Below are positions 62,143 through 64,000 of a stretch of DNA of 64,000 bases, piece by piece. The stretch covers positions 1,240,001 to 1,304,000 of the forward strand of contig JBBELK010000058.1 in the NCBI GenBank assembly GCA_037783545.1, read 5' to 3'. Source of the stretch: Henricia sp. BOLD:AAB3569 (taxonomy: Eukaryota; Echinodermata; Asteroidea; Spinulosida; Echinasteridae). The notes beneath the pieces were generated by a model. The model saw only the letters and a list, made by a program, of their open reading frames with translations. It was not told the DNA's origin and made no database searches. Every line of letters starts with the position of its first letter. Within the stretch, counting starts at the first letter, position 1. A program made the position numbers and the translations under genes.

Positions 62143-63243
62143 AATTGTATTGTGGTTTCTTGCATGGCTCATTCTTGAATTCATACTAACGTTTTTAAAA
62201 AATAAATAAATTAAAATCGTTTCGTCGTCATAAAAAATTTGTTTTTCCTGAGTAAATCATCCAAGTAGTTATCTTTGCTGAACCATCTTGCTTATACTAA
62301 CCTTGTTGGTCTATTATTTTGTTTGCTCTTTTCAAGTGTTGTAGTGGAAACCTTTCGTGAGACCTTTTCAAAACATACTAAATGATTGGAAAACTCTTAA
62401 AAACAGGAACAGCATTACATAACTAAAGAATAATGTTGATAAACTGCCTTGTAGAAATTTAAGCCACATAGATGCAGTATAATTCAGAAAACCTGAAAAA
62501 TTCATGCATTCAATTTTTTTAAAAAGCACCTAAAGTTGGCAATTTCTTCCACAAATGTATCATTTTACATGAAAAAAAAAAGCCATTGCTGTCAATACTT
62601 TTAGTCAGATTTTTGGAAAGGTCACGACTACAGCACTGCTCTGTTTTAACATTCCAAAAGCTTTACTCTCATACATCCACCAGAGCAAAAGATCATTTAA
62701 AACTGGTTTGGCTACACTTCTACAATTTGTGAAATTTGTTTAGTTTAGTTTTTCTCGTTCTACCTCTAAATTTTCCCCTTGCCTCTTTGTGTTCTGTTCA
62801 CTTGGCATACTGGAACCTTTAGTCCTATATCGGCGTCATTCATTGGCCCAGGCTAACCTGCCGTTGGCCAATCAGCAAGCCACTACGACCAAACGACATT
62901 AATCTTAACACCCCAGTGCCTGGTATGTATGCGTCTATAGTCTCTGTAGCCATTTGTTTTTGCAGCTCGGTGTCTGGGTCTGTCCGACCACCCATTCGAC
63001 CACCCATTCGTCTCTATCTGCATTCCACCATGCATCCGCCGGTCACCTGGCAGGGCTGCTTCCCTGCACTCTTGCACAACTAAAGTTGTCTGTAAGAATA
63101 ACTTTTGCACCGGTCCGCTTCAGGCCTCACTAGTCTTGATAATCGCGACGCAAATGCAGCTCTTTCTTTTATATTTTGACATGATTGTCGCTGTATAGTG
63201 TCTTGTGGAATTGTACAGAGTAAATCAGTTGAAAAACCACACC
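62143..63243. other. Unassigned sequence after the last exon found
   Basis: No exon encoding the expected LM.VEEEL coil continuation was found. It is AT-rich with no clear element. Confidence 0.4.
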
Positions 63244-63716
63244 TTAAGCCTAGCGTACATCGACCTCGCAACTGGAAGCAACTTAACTGATCAGTTGCTG
63301 TCAATGTGTGCGTAGCGCGCTCATCGACAGCAACTGATCAGTTGCGCAACTAGCGGCAACTGGGAGCATTCAGCCATGTCTACATTTCCAGAGCACGCAC
63401 ATTGACACGGCAACTCAGTAAAGCCTATCGTACGTCAACATTACTGCTGTTGATGTGTGCCCACGTGATCAGATGCACTCGTGCAACTGACAGCAACTAG
63501 TTGCAAGTACGCGTACACCGACAAAACTGACCGCAACTGGGTACAACTAGTTGCCAGAAAGTAGAACATGAGCAACTCGCGGCAACTGGGATTTTCCCAG
63601 TTGCCAGTAGTTCCAAGTGCGCGTTCATCAACCTTTTTAAGCAACTGATCAGTTGCTCCCAGTTGCCGCGAGTTGCTTCTAGTTACCGGAAACATCAGTT
63701 GCAAGGTCAATGTTTG
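63244..63716. repeat. TIR element family S built of CAACTGATCAGTTGC words
   Basis: AAGCCTAGCGTACATCGACC with TCGCAACTGG at left and CAGTTGCAAGGTCAATGTTT at right are roughly inverted. CAACTGATCAGTTG palindromes and GCAACT.GCGGCAACT words recur about fifteen times in both orientations. It is non-coding. Confidence 0.85.
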
Positions 63717-63845
63717 TTGAGCTTAAATTCTCATAAACGCTTTCTAATCATACAATGGCAAAAGGGCCTGCATGCTGGCACTCGGTTACCTATTCGCAAA
63801 TGAAAAATTCAACTGACGCCCAATTGCGGCACTGCTTTATGGAAC

Positions 63846-64000
63846 GGATAAATTAGTTTACAAAACAGTGGTTTTTTTTACGAAATCTTGAAAATATATG
63901 GATTGACAGCGTGAAATTTCAGAATGGTAATGAGAAAAATAGTACAAATGATATGGTATTAAAATCTCAAATCCATGGGGAAAATGGAAGAGGGGAGTCA
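63846..64000 (-). repeat. Repeat family L, copy 4, cut by window end
   Basis: Read inverted it gives TGAGATTTTAATACCATATC and GTCAATCCATATATTTTCAA, as in the other L copies. It continues past the window edge. Confidence 0.8.

Noticed and set aside
1-64000. Retrovirus, LTR element, Polinton or toxin gene remnants
   Set aside because: No gag, protease, integrase, envelope, capsid or toxin-like coding pieces and no long direct terminal repeats were recognised. Such remnants could still be present below what reading by eye can detect.

Overview
This window is eukaryotic nuclear DNA: one multi-exon gene on the + strand with large repeat-filled introns, plus a long repeat-filled 5' stretch. The gene belongs to a typical metazoan Ras-GAP family. 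Very many short palindromic transposons, tRNA-derived SINEs and scattered TACATGTA words suggest a marine invertebrate deuterostome (echinoderm, hemichordate or lancelet type; an echinoderm is my best guess). The organism call is an inference.

The gene is a SYNGAP1 / DAB2IP / RASAL2-type Ras GTPase-activating protein. I could place 17 exons between 17536 and 60892. Their splice phases all agree, and together they give about 1,325 residues in one frame. In order they encode a basic N-terminal segment, the C-terminal half of a split PH domain, a C2 domain, the full RasGAP domain with arginine finger, a long Ser/Thr-rich disordered region in one 2,046-bp exon, and the first part of a C-terminal coiled coil. 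The start (N-terminal PH half and initiator) lies upstream of the window or was not recognised. The stop lies beyond 64000, because the last exon ends in mid-coil at a splice donor. The intron between the first two exons found is 17.6 kb.

Almost everything else is mobile DNA. There are two non-LTR retrotransposon 3' ends (7044-7360 and about 10706-11719, both minus). There is a decayed Tc1/mariner-like transposon with TA target sites (44635-45632). There are at least two groups of tRNA-derived SINEs. There are also over 25 families of short terminal-inverted-repeat or foldback elements, many present 2-6 times and often nested inside each other. Two three-level nests are clear (33486-34654 and 50884-52133). 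Other structure includes a perfect 21-bp CpG-rich minisatellite (8661-8884), a 0.48-kb local duplication (24920-25396 / 25806-26290), and a tandemly duplicated module with a TATA box and ORF on the minus strand (40147-40615).

No rRNA gene, intact tRNA gene, CRISPR array, operon or prokaryotic-style gene was seen. No retrovirus, LTR element, Polinton or toxin gene was recognised. The most novel-looking feature is the set of unrelated small palindromic elements that share one design: similar pyrimidine-rich CAC-containing ends, a family-specific word iterated in both orientations, and often a CpG-rich alternating purine-pyrimidine core.
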